Positions 24,328-32,730 of a DNA stretch of 64,000 bases are shown in pieces. Numbering within the stretch: position 1 is the stretch's first letter; every line of letters starts with the position of its first letter. The DNA comes from Deltaproteobacteria bacterium (lineage in GTDB: Bacteria > Desulfobacterota > DSM-4660 > Desulfatiglandales > HGW-15): the NCBI GenBank assembly GCA_020060215.1, contig JAGVAP010000053.1, positions 90,342-154,341 of the forward strand. The letters run 5' to 3'. A program made the position numbers and the translations under genes. Under the pieces are notes generated by a model. That model worked only from the letters and a program-made list of their open reading frames with translations, did not search any database and was not told where the DNA came from.

Positions 24328-24585
24328 CTAGATGACGACGTCCACCTGTACCGTTCTCTTCTTCATCATGCCGTCGGAGCTGTAACCCAGTTCCTCCGGC
24401 TCCGGGTGCTCCTCCGCCTCCGCAACCGGTTCTTCTCTCTGCTCCCTGTCCGGGCTCTCCCTCCCGGACCCGCCGGGGCGGCGGGACTTGTCCTCCGATG
24501 GTCTCCTCTTCTTCGGCATGCCCCAGACCCGTTCGGCAACGGACGTCGCAGGTATCCCTCCCTTGAGCCTGGAATCCTCTTCCAT
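24328..24585 (-). CDS. Small charged hypothetical protein
   Basis: 85 aa, very rich in Glu, Arg and Pro, ending with a hydrophobic strand-like KKRTVQVDVVI. The ATG at 24585 has an AGAGGGGG site upstream. No known domain is recognised. It is placed in the flagellar tail block with the same orientation as its neighbours, which supports it being a gene, but gaps on both sides contain microrepeats and low complexity makes a chance ORF possible. Confidence 0.5.
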   Translation of the reverse strand: MEEDSRLKGGIPATSVAERVWGMPKKRRPSEDKSRRPGGSGRESPDREQREEPVAEAEEHPEPEELGYSSDGMMKKRTVQVDVVI

Positions 24586-24602
24586 GGCGACCCCCTCTTC
24601 GA

Positions 24603-24733
24603 TGGTCCTTGGTCACTGGTCCTTGGTCATTTGTGAAAAGCCACCGCTGCCGTCTCCGTCCGAGATCGAGCACCGCCTGCCGACGATTCACCCCAGATTC
24701 AAGCAAAGGACCAATGACGAATGACCAGTGAGA
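24603..24733. repeat. Inverted microrepeat family C (GGTCCTTGGTCATTTG / CAAATGACCAAGGACC type)
   Basis: The left part 24603-24636 holds tandem TGGTCCTTGGTCAC units. The right part 24704-24733 holds CAAAGGACCAATGACGAATG, the inverse family. They flank about 65 bp of unique sequence between two minus-strand genes. A related word is at 6813-6831. A family B word (CAGCGTTCAGTGTTGG) is nearby at 24248-24263. Confidence 0.65.
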
Positions 24734-24738
24734 AAGAA

Positions 24739-25326
24739 TCAGTAGGTCTTCACCTGCTTGACCCTCACCGACACCCCTTCGCTTCGAAGGGACTCCTTGA
24801 GTCTCCTGCTCATGGTCTCCTCCAGCGCAGGGAGATCCTCGTTCAGCCCCTCCTGCCTGGCTGCAAGGCCGGTCAGAGCATCGTAGATTCCGTTTCTGAT
24901 CATCACCTCCGCATTCCGGAATCGTACGGCCGAAAGCCCGTCCCAGACCACCGACCAGTCGATCACCAGGACGCTGTGGGGTCCGTCTTCCGGCATCGGG
25001 ATATAGAAACGGCCCAGCTCCTCCTCCCGGAGCCCGTCCTTGGCGGCCGGTTCCATGGAGTGGGCGGTCCTGGAAGCCTCGGCCCCTTTCCGGGCCGGAA
25101 CGTTCATAAGTCCCCACGCGCCCGCGCTGCCGAGGAGCAGCCCGGCGATCGCGAACAGGGCGGGTTTGCGAAGCAGGACCCTTGGGACCCTTCCGGAGAT
25201 CCTTGCCAGCCGGGACGAACTCCCTTCTCCCTCTCCCGGCCCGGGCTCCCTCTGATCGGACTCTTCGGGGATCTCTCCTCCGGCCCGGTCGAGTCCACCG
25301 GTACCTGTCTCCTGCTCGTTTTCCAT
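24739..25326 (-). CDS. Single-pass membrane protein, possibly FliL-like
   Basis: 195 aa. A charged cytoplasmic N-terminus of about 50 residues leads to one transmembrane helix (about 54-73). The periplasmic part (about 100-195) has a beta strand HSVLVIDWSVVWDG, a helical section and a closing DLPALEETMSRRLKESLRSEGVSVRVKQVKTY-type helix-strand. The order and spacing resemble FliL, but identity is too low to be sure. It starts 2 bp after fliA ends, so it is probably co-transcribed. A canonical fliL is at 35362. Confidence 0.55.
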   Translation of the reverse strand: MENEQETGTGGLDRAGGEIPEESDQREPGPGEGEGSSSRLARISGRVPRVLLRKPALFAIAGLLLGSAGAWGLMNVPARKGAEASRTAHSMEPAAKDGLREEELGRFYIPMPEDGPHSVLVIDWSVVWDGLSAVRFRNAEVMIRNGIYDALTGLAARQEGLNEDLPALEETMSRRLKESLRSEGVSVRVKQVKTY

Positions 25327-25328
25327 GG

Positions 25329-26117
25329 CTACTGATCAAAATAGGATTTCAGGCTGTTGCGCAATCGGATCACGGCCTTGGTGTGGAGCTGAGAGACCCT
25401 CGACTCCGTGTATCCCATCACCCTTCCGATCTCCTTCATCGTGAGTTCCTCGTAATAGTAAAGGGCCACCACGGTCCTTTCGTGTTCAGGCAGCCTCTGG
25501 ATGGCCTTGGCCGTTACCTCCTGGATCTCGCGCAGGTTCAGGGAGTCCATGGGGTCGAGGGCCCCCGTGCTCCTTGCCATGCTCGATTTTTCCGAGAGCT
25601 CGTGCATTCCGATCAGGTCCCCCAGCTCTTCCTTGCTGAGGAGGGTCATCCCCTTGGATTCATCGAGGAGCTGATAGAATGCGTCCATGTCCATCCCCAG
25701 CTCCGTGGCCACTTCCCGGTCCTCGGCGGGACGCATCTTCTCCTTTTCAACACGCACGTAGGCCTCCTGCAGCCGCTTTGCATTCCGTCGCACCGACCTG
25801 GGCACCCAGTCCATGGATCGAAGCTCGTCCAGCATGGCGCCGCGGATCCTGAATTCCGCATAGGATTTGAACTCGACGCCCTTCTCTGCGTCGAACTTGT
25901 CGATGGCGTCCAGGAGCCCCATGATTCCCGCGCTCAGGAGGTCGTCCTGGCAGACGTGGGACGGAAGCCTTGCTCCGAGCCTGCCCGCAATCGTCTTGAC
26001 CAGGGGTGCATACTCACAGATGAGGCGCTCCCTTTCGGCGGCGGCCGCGACCACGGGGTCCCCCGCCGGGTATGTTTGCATGTATTTCTTGATCTGTTTC
26101 ACTGCAATGGAAGCCAC
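25329..26117 (-). CDS. fliA: Flagellar sigma factor FliA (sigma-28)
   Basis: 262 aa. Region 2 is clear (DLLSAGIMGLLDAIDKFD, then FKSYAEFRIRGAMLDELRS and DWVPRSVRR, the FliA signature). Region 4 holds the HTH LTMKEIGRVMGYTESRVSQL. FliA transcribes late flagellar genes; FlgM, encoded at 8629-8940, is its antagonist. Three candidate FliA promoters are seen at 8069, 9246 and 9509. It follows flhG by 19 bp, the common flhF-flhG-fliA order. Confidence 0.97.
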   Translation of the reverse strand: MASIAVKQIKKYMQTYPAGDPVVAAAAERERLICEYAPLVKTIAGRLGARLPSHVCQDDLLSAGIMGLLDAIDKFDAEKGVEFKSYAEFRIRGAMLDELRSMDWVPRSVRRNAKRLQEAYVRVEKEKMRPAEDREVATELGMDMDAFYQLLDESKGMTLLSKEELGDLIGMHELSEKSSMARSTGALDPMDSLNLREIQEVTAKAIQRLPEHERTVVALYYYEELTMKEIGRVMGYTESRVSQLHTKAVIRLRNSLKSYFDQ

Positions 26118-26136
26118 GCGGCCTGCACCTCCCCTT

Positions 26137-27045
26137 CTAGACCTTGAGCAGTTTCCGCCAGAAGAATCGGATGTCTCCTACCACGGCCTGCTCCTCCTCC
26201 TTACCGGTCAGCCTGCGGGCGAGCTCCATGAAGCTCTTGCTCGCCGGCGTGTCCGGGTAGCGCTGCAGCACCATCTGCTGCTTTCGGATGGCTGCAGGCA
26301 CCATCTTGTCGTAAGGGATCCACCCCAGGTAGTCCAGCGAAGGAGAGCCCAGGTACTGATCCGCCACGAGGCCGAGGCTCCGATAGATCTTGCTGGCCTC
26401 CGAGGCGCTCCGTGCGGAGTTGACGAGGACCTTGAACCTTTTCTGGTGATACTTGTTCGTCAGCACCTTGATCAGCGCATAGGCATCGGTCAGAGAAGTA
26501 GGCTCGTTCGTGACGACGACCACCTTTTCCATCGCCGCAAAATTGAAGTACATCACGTTGGAGGAGATCCCTGCAGCCGTGTCGATGAGGAGCACGTCGA
26601 AACGGTCCTGAATCGAATCCAGCTCGTTCAGGAGCAAGAGCCTGTCGTGGTTCCCCAGTTCGGTCAGCTCCTGGATCCCGGATGCCGCAGGGAGGAGCTT
26701 GAATCCCCCAGGGGCGGTGACGATCACCTCTTCGATCTTCTTTTCCCCGCTGAGGACATTCTGGATGGTATAGCGGGGGTTGAGGCCGAGCATCACATCC
26801 ATGTTGGCCAACCCGAGATCGGCATCCAGGATGAGGACCCTCTTCTTCATCCTGCAGAGGGCGAGGGCGAGGTTGGCCACCACATTGGTCTTGCCCACTC
26901 CCCCCTTCCCGCTCGTGACGGATATGACCCGTATCGGATTGCGAGGCTGAGTACCTTTTCTCATTCGCTCATTCCGCAGCACGGGGTTCAAATCTTCGGC
27001 CTTGAGGTCTCTGACCGCGCCCCTCAGTCGACTCGCCTGATCCAT
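26137..27045 (-). CDS. flhG: Flagellar number regulator FlhG (MinD-like ATPase, FleN/YlxH)
   Basis: 302 aa. The deviant Walker A motif SGKGGVGKT is at 45-53, with DADLGLANMDVMLGL following. The N-terminus MDQASRLR carries the conserved DQAxxLR motif that stimulates FlhF GTPase; this decides the start at 27045 over a later ATG at 26964. FlhG limits flagellar number and, in FleN systems, restrains the FleQ activator. The gene overlaps the end of flhF by 77 bp. A FleQ-like protein is encoded at 50500. Confidence 0.95.
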   Translation of the reverse strand: MDQASRLRGAVRDLKAEDLNPVLRNERMRKGTQPRNPIRVISVTSGKGGVGKTNVVANLALALCRMKKRVLILDADLGLANMDVMLGLNPRYTIQNVLSGEKKIEEVIVTAPGGFKLLPAASGIQELTELGNHDRLLLLNELDSIQDRFDVLLIDTAAGISSNVMYFNFAAMEKVVVVTNEPTSLTDAYALIKVLTNKYHQKRFKVLVNSARSASEASKIYRSLGLVADQYLGSPSLDYLGWIPYDKMVPAAIRKQQMVLQRYPDTPASKSFMELARRLTGKEEEQAVVGDIRFFWRKLLKV

Positions 27046-28183
27046 AAACGCTCACCTCATCACTCGGTTTCTCGGCCCCTCTTCTCATCCTTGCCAGGAG
27101 GAGCGAAGCTACTTTCTTCTTGGAGGCCGCCTCGATATCTTCGGGGACCTGTTGACCCGTGGAGAAATAGGATACCGGCTTCTGACTCGATACGAGGAAA
27201 TTGATCATCGAGGAGGGATCCTCGGTCTCGTCCAGCTTGGTGAAGATATAGCTGGAGAAGGCAAGGCCCCCGAACTGCCGGTCGACGTGCAGCAGGTCCT
27301 GGTAGCGGGTCGTTGCACTCAGGACCAGGTAACTGTGGACCTCCTCCGGGATGTCCAGCATCTTCGCGAGTCCCAGGATCGATTCCTTCCGGTTGGGACT
27401 GCTTCCGGCCGTATCGATCAGGATGAAGTCGGACTCCTTGTGCTTCTGGAGCGCCTTCAGGAGCTCCCCCCTCCCCGAGGTCGTCTCCACCGGTATGCCC
27501 ATGATCCTGGCATAGGTCTCCAGTTGTGAGGCGGCAGCCACCCTGAAGGTGTCCGTGGTGATCAGGGCCGCCTTCCTGCCCTGTTTGACGGCCCGCAGGG
27601 CCGCCAGCTTGGCGAGGGTGGTGGTCTTTCCCACCCCGGTGGGTCCGACAAATGCGACGATCCTGCGACTCCGTTCATCCTCTCCACGACCGCCGACCGA
27701 GATGTGCCCGAGCACGCGGTAGAGGGAGTCCTGGAGGATCTCGGCGGCCGAATCCTTCCCCCTTCCCGGCTCTTCTCCCCTCTCTTCCATCAGTCGTGAA
27801 ATGGTCTCCGGCATCAGTCCGAACCGCCTCAGGTTCAGGTACAGGCTCCTCAGGCGACGGTTGAAACGGTAATCGGCGCCCAGCAGGCTCCCCGCCTCGG
27901 CGCTCAGGAGGGCATCCTTGATCTCCTTCATCTCCGCTTCCAGCGCGCGATACCTCTCGAGCACCGCCCCCAGGTCCGACTCGACGGCTCCGACCGCCCC
28001 GCCCGTCCTGGGGTCGTAGTCGATCGCCGCGGTCACCTCGACCTTCTTCCCCGTCTTCTGGGACGGCCCCCGGACTCCCTGGAGGGTCCTCGTTTCGAGA
28101 ATCACCGCTTCAGGCCCCATATCCCTCTTGACCAGTTGAAGCGCTTCCTGCACCGTTCCCGCAACATACCTCTTGATATTCAT
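26969..28183 (-). CDS. flhF: Flagellar SRP-like GTPase FlhF
   Basis: 404 aa with B, N and G domains. The G1 motif is GPTGVGKTTTLAKLA (about 180-194), and later motifs include LITTDTFRVAAASQLETYA and LIDTAGSSP. FlhF marks the site of flagellar assembly, usually the cell pole, and works with FlhG. The C-terminal tail after about residue 375 is polar and Arg-rich and lies in the overlap with flhG. Preceded by flhA with a 57-bp gap. Confidence 0.95.
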   Translation of the reverse strand: MNIKRYVAGTVQEALQLVKRDMGPEAVILETRTLQGVRGPSQKTGKKVEVTAAIDYDPRTGGAVGAVESDLGAVLERYRALEAEMKEIKDALLSAEAGSLLGADYRFNRRLRSLYLNLRRFGLMPETISRLMEERGEEPGRGKDSAAEILQDSLYRVLGHISVGGRGEDERSRRIVAFVGPTGVGKTTTLAKLAALRAVKQGRKAALITTDTFRVAAASQLETYARIMGIPVETTSGRGELLKALQKHKESDFILIDTAGSSPNRKESILGLAKMLDIPEEVHSYLVLSATTRYQDLLHVDRQFGGLAFSSYIFTKLDETEDPSSMINFLVSSQKPVSYFSTGQQVPEDIEAASKKKVASLLLARMRRGAEKPSDEVSVYGSGESTEGRGQRPQGRRFEPRAAE

Positions 28184-28240
28184 GACTGACTCACTTCAAG
28201 GTACGGTTGATGAAAATCCCGCCCCTCTCATGGTGGGGCC

Positions 28241-30325
28241 TTACGCCTCTCTGAGGGTGATGTCTCCCACGGACTGCACCTCCAGTCCGGACGGGACCTC
28301 GCTGTGCGAGAAGACGGTCGCGGTGACCTGAAATCTCTCACAGAGTTTCTTCAAATGCCTCCGGACGGTCGTGGAGCAGAGGATCACCGGCTGCTCGATC
28401 TTGACGGCCGCCTTTTCCAGTCCGGACTGGATGGCATGGATGACCCCCTTGGCCTGCTGGGGCTCCAGCGCCAGGTAGGCCCCGTATTCCGTCGGATTGA
28501 CGCCCCTGGAGATCAGTTCCTCGATATCCGCCCCGACCGTGAGGGCCTTCAAGGTCCGGTTGTGAACGAATGGTTTGGTCAGGGAGCGGGCGAGTCTCTG
28601 CCGGACGTACTCGGTCAGGAGATCCGTATCCTTGGTCATGACCGCATAGTCGGCCAGGGTCTCGAGGATCGTCAGGAAATCCCTGATGGATACCTGCTCC
28701 CGCACCAGGTTCTGGAGCACCTTCTGGACCGCCCCCAGACTGAGGATCGCCGGCGTCAGCTCCTCCACCACCTTGGGGTGGGTCTTGGCCACGTTCTCCA
28801 GGAGCCGCTGCACCTCCTGCCTTCCCAGGAACTCGTGGCCGTACTGGCGTGCCACCTCGGCGAGGTGGGTGGTGATCACGCTCGGCAGATCCACCACGGT
28901 GTACCCCGCCAGCTGGGCATCCGATTTCTTCTCGTCGGAGATCCAGAGGGCCGGCAGGCCGAAAGCCGGATCTTTGGTCGTAATGCCTTCGACCCGCGAT
29001 TTCACATCCCCCGGGTCGATGGCCAGGAGATGATCCGCCATGACCTCGGACTTGGCCACCGTATTCCCCTTGATGGAGAAACCGTACTCGTTCGGCTTCA
29101 ATTCAAGGTTGTCGCGGATATGGAGCGAGGGCATGATGATCCCCAGCTCCAGGGCGAGTTGCTTGCGGAGGGCGCGAATCCGGTCGAGGAGGTTTCCCTG
29201 CTTCTTGTTGTCCACCAGGGGAATGAGGCCGTAGCCGATTTCCATCTCCAGCATATCGAGGGGAAGGAGTCTCTCCACCTGTTCGGGACTGAGGTCACCG
29301 GCTTCCGGCTTCTCTTCCTTGGTTGCGGGGGCCGGCTCGGCCTTGCCCAACCCCTTGGTTCGCGCCACGGCATATACCGCCCCCGACAGGAGCATGAAAG
29401 GGACGGCCGGCATCCCGGGAAACAGGCTGAACAGGAAGATGACGGCTGCGGCGATCTTCAGGGCCTTGGGCTGCAACCCGAACTGATGGATCAACTCGAA
29501 GCCCATATTGCCTTCAGAGGCCGCCCTGGTCACGAGGATGCCCGCTGCCGTGGATATGACCAGGGCCGGGATCTGGGAGACCAGCCCGTCGCCGATCGTG
29601 AGCAGGGTGTAGTTCTGTATGGCTGTGGCCATGTCCAGGCCCATCTGCAGGACACCGATCACGAAGCCGCCGATGATGTTGATCAGCGTGATCATGATGC
29701 CTGCAATGGCGTCTCCGCGAACGAATTTGCTGGCCCCGTCCATGGCCCCGTAAAACTCCGCCTCTTTGGAGATCAGGGTCCTGCGCGTCCGGGCCTCCTT
29801 CTCGTCGATGAGGCCGGCATTCAGATCCGCATCGATGCTCATCTGCTTCCCCGGCATGGCGTCCAGGGTGAAGCGGGCGGCCACCTCGGCGATCCGGCCG
29901 GAGCCCTTCGTGATCACCACGAAGTTGATGACCACCAGGATCACGAAGACGACCAGGCCGACCGTAGGATTCCCGCCGACCACAAAGGTTCCGAAGCTCT
30001 TGATGATCTTGCCGGCAGCCATGGTGCCGCTGTGGCCGTCGAGGAGGATGAGACGGGTCGAAGCGATATTGAGCGAAAGCCGAAAGAGCGTGGTCACGAG
30101 CAGGAGGGAGGGGAACACGGAGAAGTCCAGGGGCCGCGCGGCATAGAGCGTCAGGAGGAGGATCAGGATGCTCAGGGTGATGTTGAGCGCGAGCAGGATG
30201 TCGAGCAGCGGCGTGGGAAGGGGGATGATCATGACCATGAGGACCCCCACCACCCCCAGGGACACCCCTACGTCCAGGTTCCCCCCCAGCAGCGGTTTTG
30301 CAGCCGGCAGTTTGATCGCTTCCAT
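28241..30325 (-). CDS. flhA: Flagellar export gate protein FlhA
   Basis: 694 aa, the standard size. Eight membrane helices fill the first ~320 residues, with the FHIPEP motif region (RFTLDAMPGKQMSIDADLNAGLI) between helices. The cytoplasmic C-terminal domain follows, with late blocks such as LSAIKPTV-type VGADIEELISRGVNP and LCSTTVRRHLKKLCERF. FlhA is the major transmembrane gate subunit and docks chaperone-substrate complexes. It is 3 bp after flhB. Confidence 0.97.
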   Translation of the reverse strand: MEAIKLPAAKPLLGGNLDVGVSLGVVGVLMVMIIPLPTPLLDILLALNITLSILILLLTLYAARPLDFSVFPSLLLVTTLFRLSLNIASTRLILLDGHSGTMAAGKIIKSFGTFVVGGNPTVGLVVFVILVVINFVVITKGSGRIAEVAARFTLDAMPGKQMSIDADLNAGLIDEKEARTRRTLISKEAEFYGAMDGASKFVRGDAIAGIMITLINIIGGFVIGVLQMGLDMATAIQNYTLLTIGDGLVSQIPALVISTAAGILVTRAASEGNMGFELIHQFGLQPKALKIAAAVIFLFSLFPGMPAVPFMLLSGAVYAVARTKGLGKAEPAPATKEEKPEAGDLSPEQVERLLPLDMLEMEIGYGLIPLVDNKKQGNLLDRIRALRKQLALELGIIMPSLHIRDNLELKPNEYGFSIKGNTVAKSEVMADHLLAIDPGDVKSRVEGITTKDPAFGLPALWISDEKKSDAQLAGYTVVDLPSVITTHLAEVARQYGHEFLGRQEVQRLLENVAKTHPKVVEELTPAILSLGAVQKVLQNLVREQVSIRDFLTILETLADYAVMTKDTDLLTEYVRQRLARSLTKPFVHNRTLKALTVGADIEELISRGVNPTEYGAYLALEPQQAKGVIHAIQSGLEKAAVKIEQPVILCSTTVRRHLKKLCERFQVTATVFSHSEVPSGLEVQSVGDITLREA

Positions 30326-30328
30326 CCC

Positions 30329-31402
30329 TTATGCCCGTTTGAACCCTTTCTGCTTCAGCCTGTACACGTATGCCAGGATCTCCGCCACCGCCTGATAGAA
30401 CCGGCTCGGGATTTCCTCGCCAAGCTCCAGTTTATACAAGTTCTGTGCCAGGGGCCGGTTCTCGACAAGGGGCACGCCGCTCTGGTCGGCCACCTCTCTG
30501 ATTCTAAAAGCGATTCTGTCGGCCCCCTTGGCTACGAGCTTGGGCGCCTTCATCTTTATAGCATCGTACCGGAGGGCGACCGCCAGGTGTTCGGGGTTGG
30601 TGATCACCACGTCCGCCTTGGGGACCTCCTCCATCATCCTTCTCCTGGCCATATCCCGCTGGATGGAGCGGATCCGGGACTTCACCATGGGGTCCCCTTC
30701 CGTCTGCCTGTACTCGTCCTTCATTTCCTGTTTGCTCATCCGGAGGTTCCGCTCGTATTCCCACCTCTGGTAGAAGTAATCGAGGATGGCCAGAACGGCG
30801 ATGACCATGCAGCACCGGATGGTGACCTTCCAGGACATCATGCCCAGCCAGGTCAGGATGGCCCAGCGATCCTGGTAGATCAGAGGGACGAAATGGGGGA
30901 ACTCCTCCTTCAAGGTGTAGAAAGCGACCCATCCCACAATCATCAGCTTGGCCAGGGACTTGCAGAGCTCCTGGAGCGAACGCAGGGAGAAGATCCTCCG
31001 AAAACCCTGGAGCGGATCAATTTTTGACGCCTTTGGCGCCAGCGGTTCGACACTCCACAGAGCGCCCACCTGAAGGTAGTTGACCCCGACCGCCACCACA
31101 AACGAGAGGATCATGACCGGCATGATCAACCTGAGAAAATTCCTGAGATTCTGAAAGGATACCTCCACCAGGCTCATGTCCGATGCGGACAGGGAAGGGA
31201 TCTGTGCAAACGTCCTCTCGATGAGCAGCCCAAGCTCTGAAGAGAGCCCCTTGGCCGTGAAGAAGAGATAGACGGTGCATGCGCACAGCACGGCGACCGA
31301 GGCCAGTTCCCTGCTCTTGGCCACATTCCCCTTGTTTCGCGCCTCCTGCCTGCGACGCGGGGTTGCCGGTTCGGTCTTGTCCTGGAAGCGATCCTCGGCC
31401 AT
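30329..31402 (-). CDS. flhB: Flagellar export switch protein FlhB
   Basis: 357 aa. The N-terminus DRFQDKTEPATPRRRQEARNKG is the FlhB signature, four membrane helices follow, and the cytoplasmic domain begins near 210. The autocleavage motif reads NPEH (269-272) instead of NPTH; the Asn-Pro pair needed for the cleavage chemistry is kept. The end EEIPSRFYQAVAEILAYVYRLK matches the solitary FlhB C protein at 22409. FlhB switches export from rod/hook to filament substrates with FliK. It is between fliR and flhA. Confidence 0.96.
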   Translation of the reverse strand: MAEDRFQDKTEPATPRRRQEARNKGNVAKSRELASVAVLCACTVYLFFTAKGLSSELGLLIERTFAQIPSLSASDMSLVEVSFQNLRNFLRLIMPVMILSFVVAVGVNYLQVGALWSVEPLAPKASKIDPLQGFRRIFSLRSLQELCKSLAKLMIVGWVAFYTLKEEFPHFVPLIYQDRWAILTWLGMMSWKVTIRCCMVIAVLAILDYFYQRWEYERNLRMSKQEMKDEYRQTEGDPMVKSRIRSIQRDMARRRMMEEVPKADVVITNPEHLAVALRYDAIKMKAPKLVAKGADRIAFRIREVADQSGVPLVENRPLAQNLYKLELGEEIPSRFYQAVAEILAYVYRLKQKGFKRA

Positions 31403-31410
31403 AGCGTGTA

Positions 31411-31480
31411 ATCAGTCCTGAGTCTTCAGTGTTCAGCGGTTCAGGAAGTAACGGTCTTCTTAAAGACGAGCGTCGATGTT
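31411..31480. repeat. Mixed microrepeats upstream of flhB
   Basis: Family B words (CTTCAGTGTTCAGCGGTTCAG, broken at 31423-31443) and a GAGCGTCGATGTTCAC word (31463-31478) related to the GAACATCGATGTTC family lie in the fliR-flhB gap. Confidence 0.5.
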
Positions 31481-31502
31481 CACTTTTTTTCTGATCCTTT
31501 CC

Positions 31503-32282
31503 TCATTGCCCCATCAGCCTCAACATGTGAAACATGAGCCGGCCCATGCTCTTGGTCAGTTCCTCGAAATAGGGCGGCAGGTTTCGCAGGGTGAGGCCGA
31601 ACAGAATGAGCCCCACGCTGATGTTCAATGGAAAACCGATCATGAGGATGTTCGTCTGGGGCACCGTCCGTGCGATGATCCCGAGGCACAGATTGGTCAG
31701 GAAGAGCGCGATCAGGATCGGGGCGGACATCTTCAGGGCGATCAGGAACATCTGGCCCCCCGTATGGATCAGCAGCTGGATGATCGATGGTCCAGGGACG
31801 AATGTGCAGGGAGGCACCAGATGGAAGGACTTGGCCAGGGCGGCAATGAAGAGATGGTGTCCGTCCATGAGCAGGAAGAGGAGAAACATGATGATGTACA
31901 GGAACTGCGAAAGGGACGTACTCTGGGCCCCGTCCTGCGGATCGATGGCCCTGGCCATGGAGAAACCCATCTGGAACCCCATAAACTGTCCGGCAAGCTG
32001 CACCGAGGCGATCAGGACCCTGGCCCCAAAGGCCAGGCAGAGTCCCATCATCGCCTCGGAGATGACGCCCGCGACCACCTCGGGGGCGGTCTCGGGGAGG
32101 GATTGCGGGGCAGGGACCACCGGCATGAGAACGATCGAGATCACGGCCGAAAGGCCGACCTTCCAGAGGGCGGGAATTCCGGTCGCGCCGAACAGGGGGA
32201 GGAGAAAAAAAAGAATGCTCAACCTCAGGAAAACCCAGAAAAAAGTCTGGACCTGCTCCAGTGTCTCCATGGGGAAAGGCAT
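31503..32282 (-). CDS. fliR: Flagellar export gate protein FliR
   Basis: 259 aa, with five to six hydrophobic segments. FliR-type motifs include FFWVFLRLSILFFLLPLFG near the N-terminus, ARVLIASVQLAGQFMGFQMG in the middle and the closing GRLMFHMLRLMGQ. FliR completes the FliP5Q4R1 export gate. It is separated from fliQ by an unusually long 168-bp gap with CGAATGT-type short repeats, while other genes of the block nearly touch. Confidence 0.94.
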   Translation of the reverse strand: MPFPMETLEQVQTFFWVFLRLSILFFLLPLFGATGIPALWKVGLSAVISIVLMPVVPAPQSLPETAPEVVAGVISEAMMGLCLAFGARVLIASVQLAGQFMGFQMGFSMARAIDPQDGAQSTSLSQFLYIIMFLLFLLMDGHHLFIAALAKSFHLVPPCTFVPGPSIIQLLIHTGGQMFLIALKMSAPILIALFLTNLCLGIIARTVPQTNILMIGFPLNISVGLILFGLTLRNLPPYFEELTKSMGRLMFHMLRLMGQ

Positions 32283-32450
32283 ACCATCTCTCCCGGACTC
32301 TATCCCGTGCGAGCCACGGGATTCGGCCTGGCAGAACAGGTGATTCCCTGCAAGGGGGTTGTACCGAATGTCAAAACCCGAATGTAAAAAGCCACAGGCC
32401 CTCCACCAAGAAGCGCGGGGTTAACGACAACGATGGACGCTCGCCCCCCC

Positions 32451-32720
32451 TTATCGCACCGCCATGGGAAGGCTGGTGATGATCGCGCTCAGGAAGTAGG
32501 TGAGCTTGTTGATCATCCATGGACCCGCCGCGAGCAGGGCCAGAAGGACGCAGACGATCTTGGGGACAAAGGAGAGGGTCATCTCCTGGATCTGGGTGGT
32601 TGCCTGAAGCACCGCAATGACCAGGCCGACCACCAGTCCGACTCCCAGCAGCGGGATGGACAAGAGCAGCGTCAGCTCGATGGCCTCCGCACCTAGACTC
32701 ATGACATATTCCGGGGTCAT
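32451..32720 (-). CDS. fliQ: Flagellar export gate protein FliQ
   Basis: 89 aa with two membrane helices. The typical pattern AIELTLLLSIPLLGVGLVVGL is broken by the conserved AVLQATTQIQEMTLSFVPK loop, a FliQ hallmark. The ATG at 32720 is chosen for the GGAGG site 6 nt upstream; an upstream in-frame start adds six residues. FliQ is a gate subunit. It begins 10 bp after fliP. Confidence 0.95.
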   Translation of the reverse strand: MTPEYVMSLGAEAIELTLLLSIPLLGVGLVVGLVIAVLQATTQIQEMTLSFVPKIVCVLLALLAAGPWMINKLTYFLSAIITSLPMAVR

Positions 32721-32730
32721 GGATCCTCCC

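Noticed and set aside
28304..31027. A 907-codon plus-strand frame opposite flhA and flhB
   Set aside because: It is an antisense shadow of two well-recognised genes, with no domain or good start.
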